From Antennarius striatus (taxonomy: Eukaryota > Chordata > Actinopteri > Lophiiformes > Antennariidae): a DNA stretch of 64,000 nucleotides. The position numbers were made by a program, and so were the translations under genes. This document shows positions 34,398 to 45,538 of this stretch, one piece after another. The notes beneath the pieces are model-generated. The model saw nothing but the letters and a program-made list of their open reading frames with translations. It did not search any database and was not told the DNA's origin. Each line of letters begins with the position of its first letter. Positions within the stretch are counted from its first letter, which is position 1. Location: NCBI RefSeq assembly GCF_040054535.1, contig NC_090781.1, positions 4,160,501 through 4,224,500 on the forward strand, given 5' to 3'.

Positions 34398-35995
34398 CAC
34401 TACCGGTCAAAGGTTTTAGAACACCCCAGTTTTTCCAGTTTTGTATTGAAATTCAAGTATTTCAAGTTCATTGAACAGCATAAAATTGTACAAAGGTAAA
34501 AACAAAAAACAAAACCAAGGTAAGGTAAACAGAAAACTAAACAAACACATTTCAGATTTATACCCGAAATGTATTATTAAATGTATGTTTATTAGGTGGC
34601 AAACAAGAAGTGGGCGAACAACCTAAAGCAGTTCTGCAGCAATGGAGGTTGATCAAACCCCAAAAGTTGGTGCTACAAATTCCGACAGGTGTTTCTTATT
34701 TAATTACAACCCCTTCCGTCTGCATAAAAGTAGTGTTACAACACAATTGGGTATCCTACTATTGTGAGCATTATTTGAAAAAAATTGTACTGCAGAAAGT
34801 AGTGTGTTATTATAAAAAAGGCAAGGAAAAGGCAATTAACGCTAGAAGAACAGACAAACCATCATAACACAAATGTAGGTTTTCCCTACAGAGAAATTTC
34901 CAAGAAAGTGAAGGTAAGTACAGTGTCCACCACCATCAAAAGCAAGGGTGCTGACAGTAAGAGGTCTGGCAGACCCAAAGCCACAACAGAATCAGAAGAC
35001 AAGTTTTTGAGAGTCAACAGTTAGATGACTAAGAGGACAACACCTCAAGAACAGCTCATTGTCGTAGTAAACAACTCTCAATTTCAACTGTGAAGAGAAA
35101 ACTTCGGGTTACAGGTTTGATCAGCCAAGTTTCAGCAAGAAAGCCATTGCTGAGACTTCAGAATAAGAAAAAGAGGCTTGCCTGGGCCATTAAACCCCAC
35201 CAGTGGACTACTGAAGACTGGAAGAAGGTGTTTTGGACTTCAAGCAAAATCCTTTCAAAGCCTTTCCAAATACTTATGCTGCCAGCAAAAAAATTAATAG
35301 CATGTATTTAAATCTCTTCGGACTGATGAATCAAAATTTGAAGTCATCGGTTAATCTCGCAGAAAATATGTATGCTGCCGAATGGGTGATATCAACTGTC
35401 AAATGTGGAAGAGAAAGTGTGATGGTCTGGAACTGTTTTGCTGGATCCAGGGTCAGTAACTTGTATAGAGTGAAAGGCCCTCTGAAACAAAAAGGTTACC
35501 ATAGCCTTCTGCAGCATCATGCAGTAACCTCTGGGATGCTCCTATTAGTTAGGGGTTCATCCTACAGCAAGAATAAGTCCAAACTATGCCACAACTACCT
35601 CAAGAAGAAAGAACAAGATGGTACGCTTGAAAACATGAAGTGGCCAACACGGCTTCCAGACTTCAACCACATTGAGCAGGTGTAAGAGGAACTAGACACA
35701 GATGAGTGAAAGCAAAGCAACGTATAAGTAATACATATTTATGGGAACTTCTACAACAGAGTTGGGAAGAATATTTGATGTCCATTGTAGAAAGACTGCC
35801 GTGTGTTCAACTGTTATATCTCTCAAAGGTGGCAACTTTGATGAAGGTTTAGAATATATTTTTGATTTCTTTTTTAATTGAAATTGTTTATTTGTTATAT
35901 GCTTCAATTTAAGAATACACTGAGACATTAAATTGGATAATTTTCAATGAAAATCTGGAAAAATTGGGATGTCATACAACTTTTGACAGGTAGTG
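34398..35995 (+). mobile_element. Tc1-like transposon, about 1.6 kb, decayed
   Basis: Terminal inverted repeats CACTACCGGTCAAAGGTTTT (left) and the complement of AACTTTTGACAGGTAGTG (right), flanked by TA at 34,396-34,397 and 35,996-35,997. The length is right for a complete Tc1 element. Transposase pieces are seen in different frames: 35,090-35,235 (linker/HTH end) and 35,330-35,685 (catalytic part with CFAGSRVSNLYRVKGPL). At least one frameshift and several stops make it inactive. Confidence 0.88.
35090..35685 (+). pseudogene. Broken Tc1 transposase ORF
   Basis: A first frame ends in WAIKPHQWTTEDWKKVFWTS; the homology then continues in a second frame through SVMVWNCFAGSRVSNLYRV to WPTRLPDFNHIEQV, so a frameshift lies near 35,230-35,260. 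The region where the second catalytic Asp (QQDND-type) is expected reads SYSKNKSKLC, so that residue is lost. The closing DFNHIEQV is the degraded PDLNPIE motif. Confidence 0.8.
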
Positions 35996-37266
35996 TACTT
36001 CATATACATAGAGTACCACTTCATTACTGTTCATGGTACCTTCAATGATTTGTAACCATGAAGGTAAAGGTGTAGTAATGTTAGTTCTGCAATCTTCTCA
36101 AAAATAATCTAGGCACACATGTCAAAGCCTCGCTCAAAGTTCCTATCCAATCTATGTCATGAAAACTGCAGACCCTGCATGCTACCACCAAGGAAACTCA
36201 AACTCAACTTCAGTGACATTAAATGTATTCAGTTCCATAGCTTTGCCATGAATTTTGTAGCAAAATATGCACTGATGAGGAAACAGTGCACCACAATGTC
36301 AAAGAAAATAACATGTGCAGCTCTGTATTAACTTGAATGGAAACAAGTTCATCAACAATTGTCTGGATTCTCAAAAAACTGATCTGACACCTTAGCCTCA
36401 ATTCATTATGGTTGCTGTTGGCAAGAAAATCAGCCAGAGGTCTTTTTACTTATGATGCTGGAACTGATTTAACATATGTTGCCTCATTCACATTCAATCT
36501 ACAGTTGTTATGATTCACAAGGTGACTACAAGTTGTTAGGGCATATCGCAAATCCTAATAGAACACCATTTCACAATAGAACCCCACAACCATTGAGGAA
36601 CCACGCAAAGAGCAGGTTTGACGCTTTGACAACTAGATGTAACAGCTGACATGCCAAAACAATCTGCACACATGGGAGAAAAGCTCATTCCTTCATTTAA
36701 GTAATTGCACTATATGTAGGTAATAAATAACCGATTGTTACGATTACATTATACTGTAGAGTGGGCTGCCATTCTGGAAGGGCAAACTGTCTTATTATCA
36801 GCAGAGGGAGCATTTTCTGACGTTCAATGCACAACAATCACAAAGTTAAACTGCCTTTCACTCTTATGTTGACACAAAATAAATGATAGACTGTACACTA
36901 ACTTCGTGCCCAGCCTATAGTCTTTATTTTTGCTAAACAAAATAGAAGGGAATGTCTCATAACACCTGCGATTCTGCTTCGCTTTACTCTTCTGTGATTT
37001 CTAACGATTTAAGCTTGGATAAATGGTGTTACTTTTTTTGCTTTGCTGATGGTCCTTAAGGTCAAATTAAAAAGTGGACATACTACATGCAATTTGAATT
37101 CAAGGCAACAGACCACATCCATTGGCTCTTAATATGGCTATCAAATTAATTATGAGCATCTGCTTTTTATTAACATATCAGCTCCTTTTCTGAGATGGTT
37201 TAAAATAACTGATGGGTCTATCAACACCACTGTTGGATGCTTCAAATTTAAAGTTGGAGCCATTCT

Positions 37267-40200
37267 CCATCCATCCATCCATCTTCCACCGCTTATCCGG
37301 AATCGGGTCGCGGGGGCAGCAGCTTCAACAGGGAGCCCCAAACTTCCCTGTCCCGGGCCACATCCACCAGCTCTGACTGGGGGATCCCAAGGCGTTCCCA
37401 GGCCAGTGTTGAGATATAATCCCTCCACCTGGTCCTGGGTCTGCCCCGAGGTCTCCTCCCAGCTGGACGTGCCAGAAACACCTCCCTAGGGAAGCGTCCC
37501 AGAGGCATCCACACCAGATGCCCAAACCACCTCAGCTGACTCCTTTCCACGCGAAGGAGCAGCGGCTCTACTCTGAGCCCCTCGCGAACAGCAGTGTTTC
37601 TCACCTTATCTCTAAGGGAGACACCAGCTATCCGCCTGAGAAAGCCCATTTCAGCCGCTTGTATCCGCGATCTCGTTCTTTCGGTCATGACCCATCGCTC
37701 ATGACCATAGGTGAGGGTAGGAACGAAGATTGAACGGTAGATGGAGAGCTTTGCCTCTCGGCTTAGCTCCCTCTTTGTGACAACAGTGCGGTAAAGCGAC
37801 TGCAATACCGCTCCTGCTGCCCCAATTCTCCGTCCAATCTCACGCTCCATTGTTCCCTCACTCGTGAACAGGACCCCAAGATACTTAAACTCCTTCACTT
37901 GTGGAAGGACCTCATTCCCCACTTGGAGAAGGCATTCCACCGGTTTCCTGCTGAGGACCATGGCCTCAGATTTGGAGGTGCTAATCCTCATCCCCGCCGG
38001 TTCACACTCGGCTGCAAACCGGACCAGTGAGCGCTGCAGGTCACAGGCTGATGATGCAAACAGGACCACATCATCTGCAAAAAGCAGTGATGCAATCCTC
38101 AGGCCACCAAACTGTAAAGCCTCCTCACCACGACTACGCCTCGATATCCTGTCCATGAAAATCACAAACAGAATTGGTGATAAAGCGCAGCCCTGGCGAA
38201 GGCCAACAGCTACTCGGAACAAGTCCGACTTACTGCCGAGAACCCGAACGCAGCTCTCACTTTGGGCGTACAGGGATTGGATGGCCCTGAGAAGAGGCCC
38301 CCTCACTCCATACTCCCGCAGTATTTCCCACAGTATATCCCTGGGGACACGATCATATGCCTTCTCCAAGTCCACAAAACACATGTAGACTGGATGGGCA
38401 TACTCCCAAGCCCCCTCTAGGATCCCTGTGAGAGTAAAAAGCTGGTCCGTTGTTCCACGACCAGGACGGAACCCACATTGTTCCTCCTCAATCTGAGGCT
38501 CGACAATCGGCCGGACCCTCCTTTCCAGCACCTTGGAGTAAACTTTCCCAGGGAGGCTGAGGAGTGTGATGCCCCTGTAATTGGCACACACCCTCTGGTC
38601 CCCCTTTTTAAAAAGAGGAACCACCACCCCAGTCTGCCACTCTTTCGGCACTGTCCCAGATTTCCACGCAATGTTAAAGAGGCGTGTCATCCACGACAGC
38701 CCCTCAACACCCAGAGCCTTCAGCATTTCCGGGCGAATCTCATCAATACCCGGGGCTTTGCCACCGTGCAGTTGTTTAACTACCTCGGTGACTTCGCCCC
38801 GAGAGATTGACTCTGATCCCCCATCATCCTCCAGCTCTACCTCTGCAACAGAGGACGGGTCAGTTGGGGTAGTTGGATTCAGGAGTTCCTCAAAGTGTTC
38901 CTTCCACCGACCGACAACCTCCTCAGTCGAGGTCAACAGTGTCCCATCTTTGCTGTATACAGCTTGGATGGTTCCCCGTTTCCCCCTCCTGAGGTGTCGG
39001 ACAGTCCTCCAGAACAACTTTGGTGCCGTCCGATAGTCCTTCTCCATGGCCTCTCCGAACTCCTCCCACACCCTCTGTTTTGCCTCCATCACAGCCGAGG
39101 CTGCAGTCCTTTTGGCCTGTCGGTACCCTGCAACTGCTTCAGGAGTCCCCAGGGACAACATGCCCCTGAAGGCCTCCTTCTTTAGTCGGACGGCTTCCCT
39201 GACCACCGGGGTCCACCACGGTGTTCGAGGGTTACCGCCCCTTGAGGCACCCAAGACCTTGAGACCACAGCTCTCAGCTGCAGCTTCAGCAATGGAAGCT
39301 TTGAACATCGACCATTCAGGTTCAATGCCCCCAGCCTCCACAGGGATGCACGAGAAGCTCCTTCGGAGGTGTGAATTGAAGGCCTCACGGACAGAGTCCT
39401 CCTCCAGACGTTCCCAGTTCACCCGCACTACTCGTTTGGGCTTACCAGGTCTATCCAAAGGTTTCCTCCGCCAACGGACCCAACTCACCACCAGGTGGTG
39501 ATCAGTTGACAGCTCTGCCCCTTTCTTCACCCGAGTGTCCAAAACACACGGTCGAAGATCAGATGATACGATCACAAGATCAATCATTGACCTCCGACCC
39601 AGGGTGCTCTGGTACCAGGTACACTTATGAGCATCCTTGTGTTCGAACATGGTGTTAGTTATGAACAATCCGTGACTAGCACAGAAGTCCAACAACATAA
39701 CACCGCTCGGGTTCAGATCAGGGAGGCCATTCCTCCCAATCACGCCCCTCCAAGTGTCTCCATCATTGCCGACGTGTGCATTGAAGTCCCCCAGGAGAAC
39801 AATGGAGTCCCCTGCAGGGATCCCTTCAAGGACCCCATTTAGGGACCCCAAGAAGGCCGAATACTCTGAACTGATATTTGGTGCATATGCACAAACAACA
39901 GTCAGAGTTTTCCCCCCCACAGCCTTAAGGCGTAGGGAAGCGACCCTCTCATCCACCGGGGTAAACTCCAACACAGCGGCGCTCAGCCGGGGGCTTGTGA
40001 GTATCCCCACACCCGCCCTGCGCCTCACGCCTGACGCAACTCCGGAGTAAAACAAGGTCCAACCCCTATCCAGGAGTCTGGATCCAGAACCGAGGCTATG
40101 CGTGGAGGTAAGCCCCACCAGATCCAACTGGTAGCGCTCCACCTTCAACACAAGTTCCGGCTCCTTCCCCGCCAGTGAGGTGACATTCCACGTCCCCAAA

Positions 40201-40626
40201 GCCAACTTCTGCCGCCCGGGTCTGGTCCGTCGTGACCCCCTGTCGTCACTGCCACCCATATGGCAGCGCACCCGACCCCATCGGTCTGCCCTGCGGGTGG
40301 TGGGTCCACAGGGGTGGGAAGAATCCACGTTGCCTTTTCGGGCTAAGCCCGGCCGGGCCCCGTGGCAGACCCGGCCACCAGGCGCTCGCTGACGGGCCCT
40401 CCGTCCAGGCCTGGCTCCAGACGTCGGCCCCGGGCTTCCTCCGGGCAGGGTCACAGTTTTCCCTTTTCCGTTTTTCATGGGATATTTGAACCATTCTTTG
40501 TCTGGCCCTTCACCTGAGACCTGTTTGCCTTGGGTGACCCTACCAGGAGTACAAGACTCCCGACAACATAGCTCCCAGGATCCTTAGGGCACACAAACCT
40601 CTCCACCACGTTAAGGTGATGGTTCC
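37267..40626 (-). mobile_element. Full-length non-LTR retrotransposon (RTE/Rex3-like LINE)
   Basis: 3,360 bp between perfect 13-bp target-site duplications TTGGAGCCATTCT (37,254-37,266 and 40,627-40,639). On the minus strand it has a 148-base 5' leader (starting GGAACCATCACCTTAACG), one long ORF, and only about 26 bases after the stop, ending in (GATG)n. A very short 3' UTR with a tandem-repeat tail and an APE endonuclease fused to RT fits the RTE clade; the (GATG)n tail recalls fish Rex3. The clade name is from memory and less certain than the element itself. Intact ORF and perfect duplications indicate a recent insertion, in sense orientation in pafah1b1 intron 1. Confidence 0.95.
37293..40478 (-). 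CDS. LINE endonuclease-reverse transcriptase, 1,061 aa, uninterrupted
   Basis: The enzyme nicks target DNA and copies its own RNA at the nick. In order: a basic Gly/Arg/Pro-rich leader (1-90), an APE-type endonuclease (about 93-335), a linker, a reverse transcriptase (about 590-860), and a C-terminal segment with [11 protein letters not shown] and [10 protein letters not shown] blocks. Visible motifs are WN (97-98), GDFNAH with D231, TDHH with D326-H327, VDLEKAYDR with D703, LRQGCALSP and FADD with D802-D803. At the position of the endonuclease glutamate this family reads GLTSTH (Ser125). The upstream in-frame ATG at 40,478 gives the longest frame; initiation at the CTG/ATG-poor leader could be elsewhere. 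Such genes are often misannotated as 'craniofacial development protein 2-like'. Confidence 0.93.
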   Translation of the reverse strand: MKNGKGKTVTLPGGSPGPTSGARPGRRARQRAPGGRVCHGARPGLARKGNVDSSHPCGPTTRRADRWGRVRCHMGGSDDRGSRRTRPGRQKLALGTWNVTSLAGKEPELVLKVERYQLDLVGLTSTHSLGSGSRLLDRGWTLFYSGVASGVRRRAGVGILTSPRLSAAVLEFTPVDERVASLRLKAVGGKTLTVVCAYAPNISSEYSAFLGSLNGVLEGIPAGDSIVLLGDFNAHVGNDGDTWRGVIGRNGLPDLNPSGVMLLDFCASHGLFITNTMFEHKDAHKCTWYQSTLGRRSMIDLVIVSSDLRPCVLDTRVKKGAELSTDHHLVVSWVRWRRKPLDRPGKPKRVVRVNWERLEEDSVREAFNSHLRRSFSCIPVEAGGIEPEWSMFKASIAEAAAESCGLKVLGASRGGNPRTPWWTPVVREAVRLKKEAFRGMLSLGTPEAVAGYRQAKRTAASAVMEAKQRVWEEFGEAMEKDYRTAPKLFWRTVRHLRRGKRGTIQAVYSKDGTLLTSTEEVVGRWKEHFEELLNPTTPTDPSSVAEVELEDDGGSESISRGEVTEVVKQLHGGKAPGIDEIRPEMLKALGVEGLSWMTRLFNIAWKSGTVPKEWQTGVVVPLFKKGDQRVCANYRGITLLSLPGKVYSKVLERRVRPIVEPQIEEEQCGFRPGRGTTDQLFTLTGILEGAWEYAHPVYMCFVDLEKAYDRVPRDILWEILREYGVRGPLLRAIQSLYAQSESCVRVLGSKSDLFRVAVGLRQGCALSPILFVIFMDRISRRSRGEEALQFGGLRIASLLFADDVVLFASSACDLQRSLVRFAAECEPAGMRISTSKSEAMVLSRKPVECLLQVGNEVLPQVKEFKYLGVLFTSEGTMEREIGRRIGAAGAVLQSLYRTVVTKRELSREAKLSIYRSIFVPTLTYGHERWVMTERTRSRIQAAEMGFLRRIAGVSLRDKVRNTAVREGLRVEPLLLRVERSQLRWFGHLVWMPLGRFPREVFLARPAGRRPRGRPRTRWRDYISTLAWERLGIPQSELVDVARDREVWGSLLKLLPPRPDSG

Positions 40627-42064
40627 TTGGAGCCATTCTAACATCTTAAAAGTCTGAAATGGAATGTTCTGGTATTTGCACTTTTGCCAATTGTGCTACT
40701 GTACTTCATGACATTTTATATTTATGTCAAAATATCAATTTTAAACATCAGGTACTTTATTTGTAACCCTCATCTGTGTACAAAGAATCGGACCTGAATG
40801 AAGACTGAGCATAAACAACTAAGAGGCCTTGGTTATGGGATTGTTATAACACTAGTTTCACAAAAGGCCATTTTTTCCTATGAATAAATGATAGCTGTTA
40901 ACTACAAGATGAAACAAGGATGACATTTCTCATCATACAAGACAGTCCAACACTATTATTATATAGAAGAGCATTTTAGTTCTTCTTGATGAGACTTTTA
41001 ATTTCATAAATATCCTAGGATTCCAGTCGACGTTCTTGCATACTTGCTTGGAAAAATTTTTAGGCTTTATGGCTTTAATTAAATCGTGACGTCCTGACAA
41101 AAGTTGTTACACATTATGAGACAGTTCGGGTTGTCAGATTAAGTGTACAGTACATACTTAAAAGGAATCTTAATAATTGGCTCACACTCTGGACTACATC
41201 TGTCCAACTGAAATCAATCAATGATACGTCCAAAGGGATTAAACTCCATGTGCAAAAGAAAACAGCAATGATTTGAAGACTGGGTAGATGCAATAAATAC
41301 GCCTCCGTTGAACTCCACCCTGATTTTCTAACACAACCCGCACGAAGAGCTTCAGCTTCAGCTGAGCATGTCAGCGGCCAACAGCAGGCATCATGGTGGA
41401 CAACAAACAGAAGATCATACACACAACTGCACCAACATTAACTACAAAGCCACTGGAAATGTTTCCTAACGTGCTTTTGCGATAATATCTGCATGACTGT
41501 TACGTAATGCAAAATAGCTCAACCTAAACTCATTCCATACAGCTCAAACGAAGAAACCGATCCCACGAACAATTAAAATAGTGCGAGCTTGATCGAACCA
41601 GTCGACATCAGTGGTAACATTAACATCGTGTGACCTACATTTATTTTTGTTGTCGATGTTTTCCTACAACAGGCAAGTATGGTTAGATACTAGCGTTACT
41701 TCAATATAAACTAGCTATTTACGGTATTATACACGGTGGCAGTCAAACGGAATTGACATGGGTCATCCATAACTCAACGGCATCTTCTGATATGTAGTCG
41801 ATACGGATGTTGGCCGAGCTGTCGGCGGTGCTGCAGGCAGGAGCTTCTCTCTGCCCGGTTATCGTTAGCTAAAGTTATCATTAGCAGAGTTAGCTTCCCG
41901 GCGATGCAGTCAGAAAGTTAGCTCAAGCATTAACACTTAGGAACTACGTGTTCGGGTTCGGGTAGCAGCAACCAACTTACAAACTAAGACAAAAGTCTTG
42001 AATGTAGCAGTTAAAGACGTAATACTTTATCCGGACACCGGGATAAAGTCCAGTGACAAGGTAC

Positions 42065-42105
42065 CTGCTGCTCCAGTCCAAGCGGCCTATCCGCCATTTT
42101 GAGAC
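42065..42105 (-). promoter_or_regulatory. Possible alternative first exon of pafah1b1 with YY1-like motif
   Basis: The minus strand reads CTCAAAATGGCGGATAGG (42,103-42,086), a good YY1 core AANATGGCGG. About 35 bases later it has a donor GAGCAGCAG|GTACCTTG closing at 42,065. This looks like a compact second start site inside intron 1. Inference only. Confidence 0.35.
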
Positions 42106-42212
42106 ATAAAAAAGGAGGCGCAAAAATTACAGCCACATCGTCATTTTCCACACCTAACACCGGATTCCTGCGACTCTGACCGGCTTAACAACTGAAAACT
42201 AATTGAACTCAC

Positions 42213-42432
42213 CTTATTATTTCTCTCGGTAAATATTCCCAGACGTCTGTAACGGTGGCGTGAGCCGACAGGGCGTTAATTTTTCCGCTCCAGAACGCGA
42301 TCTTGTGATGCGGGGCTACACTGCGCCCGTCTCGCCTCCTTTGCTTTGGATGCTTGTTTTCTCGCAGGCTGCAGCCTTCTGACGACGCGCGAGCGCAGCG
42401 CGCGTTCACGGCGTGACGGGCGCGCGCACGCT
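42213..42432 (-). promoter_or_regulatory. pafah1b1: pafah1b1 non-coding exon 1 and CpG-rich promoter
   Basis: 42,240-42,432 is the most CpG-dense block between the two genes, with many CGCGCG strings. A strong donor GAAATAATAAG|GTGAGTTC closes at 42,213. Position (upstream of exon 2, same strand) and composition fit the LIS1 leader exon. The transcription start is not resolved. Confidence 0.55.
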
Positions 42433-45230
42433 TCTGACAGCAGGAATAAGCTTCTGTAGGTTTTGGTTTTTAACTCTTTCGAGGTTTCTCCCAACATTCT
42501 AAACTGTAGAACCTCAATGCGAAATATTTAAATGCGGCATTAAACAATATTCTCTCCAGCGTGATGGCACTTACTACTTCTATTGTAAAAATGGTTTTAC
42601 TCTGCATTTATGACAGCTGCATTGCACATACATAAAAATTCTCCAGATTAAACTCAAGCATTTGCAGCAGTAAGCAAGTACTTTTTACTCTTATATTTGT
42701 ATTTTTTAATCTGCAAGGACCTCAATGACTAATTGTATGAACGATCAAAACTTCCAATTTTCTTTCTTCTATTTTATTCAGTCATATATATTTAAAATAA
42801 TTTTGAAAAGAACATACAACACACAAGCATCACACATCATCAAGGGAGATTGAAACAATATGCCTAAAAATCATTTCATTAGCTAAGAAAAAAAAACCCA
42901 TTTCAGGTGACAAACACGACAAAAGCAATTTGAATTGTGAGTAGCAAGTCCTTCATTACATTTATGATGGACTTTAAGTGATATTTTTCTACACCTTTAT
43001 TTTTACACTGAAGCAAATTTAATTCCACAATTTAATTGCATTTCAATTGAACAGCAAATTTTGTGTGAAAATATCCTCTGTAATTTATTCCAAGAAATGC
43101 TTTTCCTGTAGCTAATGCAAATATACGATAACATAAGATCTGGCAAATTTAACACTAAAACTAGTCATAATTGAAATGTTTCTCTTCACGCTTCCATTCC
43201 AGCTCAATAAGACTGTACTAAAGGAGCAGAAAACGCAACATCTATGCGAATGCTCACAAGACTACGTTTGTTCTAAATAATGAACTTCTTAGAAATTCAA
43301 CAAAAAATTAAGAATGTGTTAATTTATGTGGATTTACTTTGCAGCAGCTTTTTGTTATCATTCTCATGACAGGCGGCAGTATGCCCCCTGCTGGACGGTA
43401 GTGGTATTACTGTTGGGAAATGAAACCACACAAAAAAAATAACAAAGAAGCGTATTTAACTTGTATAATTTGTGAAGTAATTGACTTCTGTCATCATGTT
43501 CTATTCAGAAATGTAAATATTAATAGGAATAATACACACCCTGCTCTGCTGTTGATGTAAAGCATCTTGCTTTTGGAAACAATCAGGAAATTTACTGCAA
43601 CAAATTATGTTGTAGTCTTAAGAGCTCCACATGCACGCCCTTTTATATCAAGTTCTATTATTTTTATGTAATCCAACCAGTAATTATCATTTGCACAAAT
43701 AAAGATTTTTTAAAAAACAATCAGTTCCAGCACCATCTCTCTATTGCTTTAATTACATACATTTAGACACGGCAACAATTAGGTAACAACTTGCCATTGG
43801 AGGGATACAACGCATGTATACAAGCACAAACAGCCCCCTTCTCAGTGTTTTTGGTACATTACATTGACACAGCCCTTCTTTTGTCCACTTTTGGTTGTGC
43901 TGTGAACGTGAGAAAGTGCATGAAACACTGCTCAAAGAGCAAACACTCCTTGCTGGCTTTACATAAAGAAAAGATCACTCAGTAATGTAAAAAGGAAAAA
44001 AAACACACACACACACACACACTCAGCAAAACTACTGCCAATCTTGAGCTCCTGTCCAATGGTAAGAAGAAGTTAATCTCTGGACCAATCCGTACAACAG
44101 ATTTGTGGCCATATGTGGCCATAATTGTTTTAAGAAGAGGTATTAGTCATCCAACAGCTTTACCATGAGTAGAAAAATAAAACATTTGCAAAGACAATGT
44201 TCACTTAGCCTCTTTTTTAAATTATGCAGCAGCAGAAGCAGCAACAGCCCTGGCCAACAGATTTTCCGTTGGACTACACAAAGCACAGTCTCACACACAT
44301 ACATGCACATGTGTAAAAACAGAATGAACACAACTAGTGTATACATAAGTGTACTGCTTCAGGTGGACGTTTCAGATTTGCACTTTTTTGATGAACATCA
44401 ATCAACTGTCTAATGAGTTAGAGATTTATACATCTTCATCTTTCTATACATTTTCTATAAAACAGACATGCTTTAAATTAACTGATGATCAACAGGCTTA
44501 AAATACCTTATTAATTCTCTTCTAGTTTTACAAACCCTGAATATGTACTTAAAAAAAAGAAGGAAGAAAAAAATACCAGCAAATTAAATTCAAACAAAAA
44601 AAAAGCTCAAGGTTCCATGTTACGTCACTGAATTGTCGTCTCGGTTGGAGAAACGGGGGATCATCGATGCTGAATGAACAAATGATAGAAGGATCAAATC
44701 ATCTAACCTTGGAGGGAGCATGATGCTACAAAAGACGCCACAAAAAAAAAAAAAAAATTCATTTTCTGAAGCCCCACTTGAAACGTGTAAAATTTAGTGC
44801 CCATTTTCTGCTTTTAGTGCACAGTAGAAAGTACCCCTGAGATTTAGGACAGGGTGGGTGCATCATCATCATCATTTGAGCACCATCAGCAAGGATGGGA
44901 ATAGGACCTTCATCTACGTGCATGGGGTTTCTGAGGTTCTTCAGGGAATGGTGGGGCACATCATGGTCCGGGGGCTCAACAGTGTGGCTGAAGGGTTGAG
45001 CTGAGCAGAAGTGTTATTGGGGGGAACGCGGTGCGATGGATAAGGCTCTGGTATAACAATGTCATGGTCATCCTTGGTCTCCATTCTCTGGCTACACCCA
45101 CATTCAGTTACAATCATACTTGTAAGCAGCCAAGACCTTCAACAGAGGGCTTCACGGCCCAGGGATTGCACAGATCACTGATTCTATATATTGTTTGTAC
45201 TTTCTCTTCCTATAATACAGGAAACTCTTG
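42433..45230. other. Intergenic stretch between pafah1b1 promoter and cluh 3' end
   Basis: AT-rich up to 44,700, with a (CA)n run at 44,003-44,022. 44,700-45,130 has a more balanced base composition with protein-like frames on the minus strand (see findings). cluh 3' UTR could extend into this stretch. Confidence 0.5.
44003..44022. repeat. (CA)10 microsatellite
   Basis: Uninterrupted CA run in the intergenic stretch. Confidence 0.95.
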
Positions 45231-45411
45231 CTCTGTATCACATATACAGTTTATTCTCTGGATTGCACTGACACATCCCTCCCCCTGTCTATTTCAATGC
45301 TGATTTCTTCCGTTTCAGGTCCACAGTCACATTCACATGGCTATCGTCTCATGACGTCGTCCCCCCCCCGCCCTAGCAGCAGATAGGAGCCGTGCTGAGA
45401 GTATCCGGAAC
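45230..45411 (-). other. cluh: Putative short cluh 3' UTR
   Basis: The first AATAAA below the cluh stop is at 45,254-45,249 (AGAATAAACTG), followed by TGTATATGTG, a GU-rich element. A longer UTR is equally possible. Confidence 0.35.
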
Positions 45412-45538
45412 TTAATCGACGGGAATTTTATCCTCTAGTTCCAGCAGGCCGTCGTCACTGGGCTCCTCCATCTTTCCCAACTCCTGCAGGTGCTGGCGCC
45501 GCTGAACTTCTGCCTTCAGGTTCTCCAAATCTTTTTGG
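45412..45538 (-). CDS. cluh: cluh exon 27 (residues 1349-1390, stop)
   Basis: [20 protein letters not shown], then an acidic tail ending KIPVD and TAA. The tail is shorter than and different from the human C-terminus after the shared coiled-coil-like start. The acceptor is ccttccag. Confidence 0.94.

Larger units (their letters stand above)
29069..42212 (-). other. pafah1b1: pafah1b1 intron 1, rich in mobile elements
   Basis: 13.1 kb. In order it holds a Tc1 relic (30,600-31,300), the 'ataaggcgcac' TIR element (31,571-32,886), a Tigger-like element with an inner insert (33,096-33,711), a Tc1 copy (34,398-35,995) and a full-length LINE (37,267-40,626). Stretches 29,070-30,590, 36,000-37,250 and 40,640-42,060 show nothing recognisable. 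Confidence 0.8.

Noticed and set aside
35090..35685. Functional Tc1 transposase
   Set aside because: A frameshift near 35,250, stops and loss of a catalytic Asp show it is inactive.
37864..40489. Many 70-174 aa plus-strand ORFs
   Set aside because: They lie antisense to the LINE ORF and follow its GC-rich codon bias; no family is recognised.
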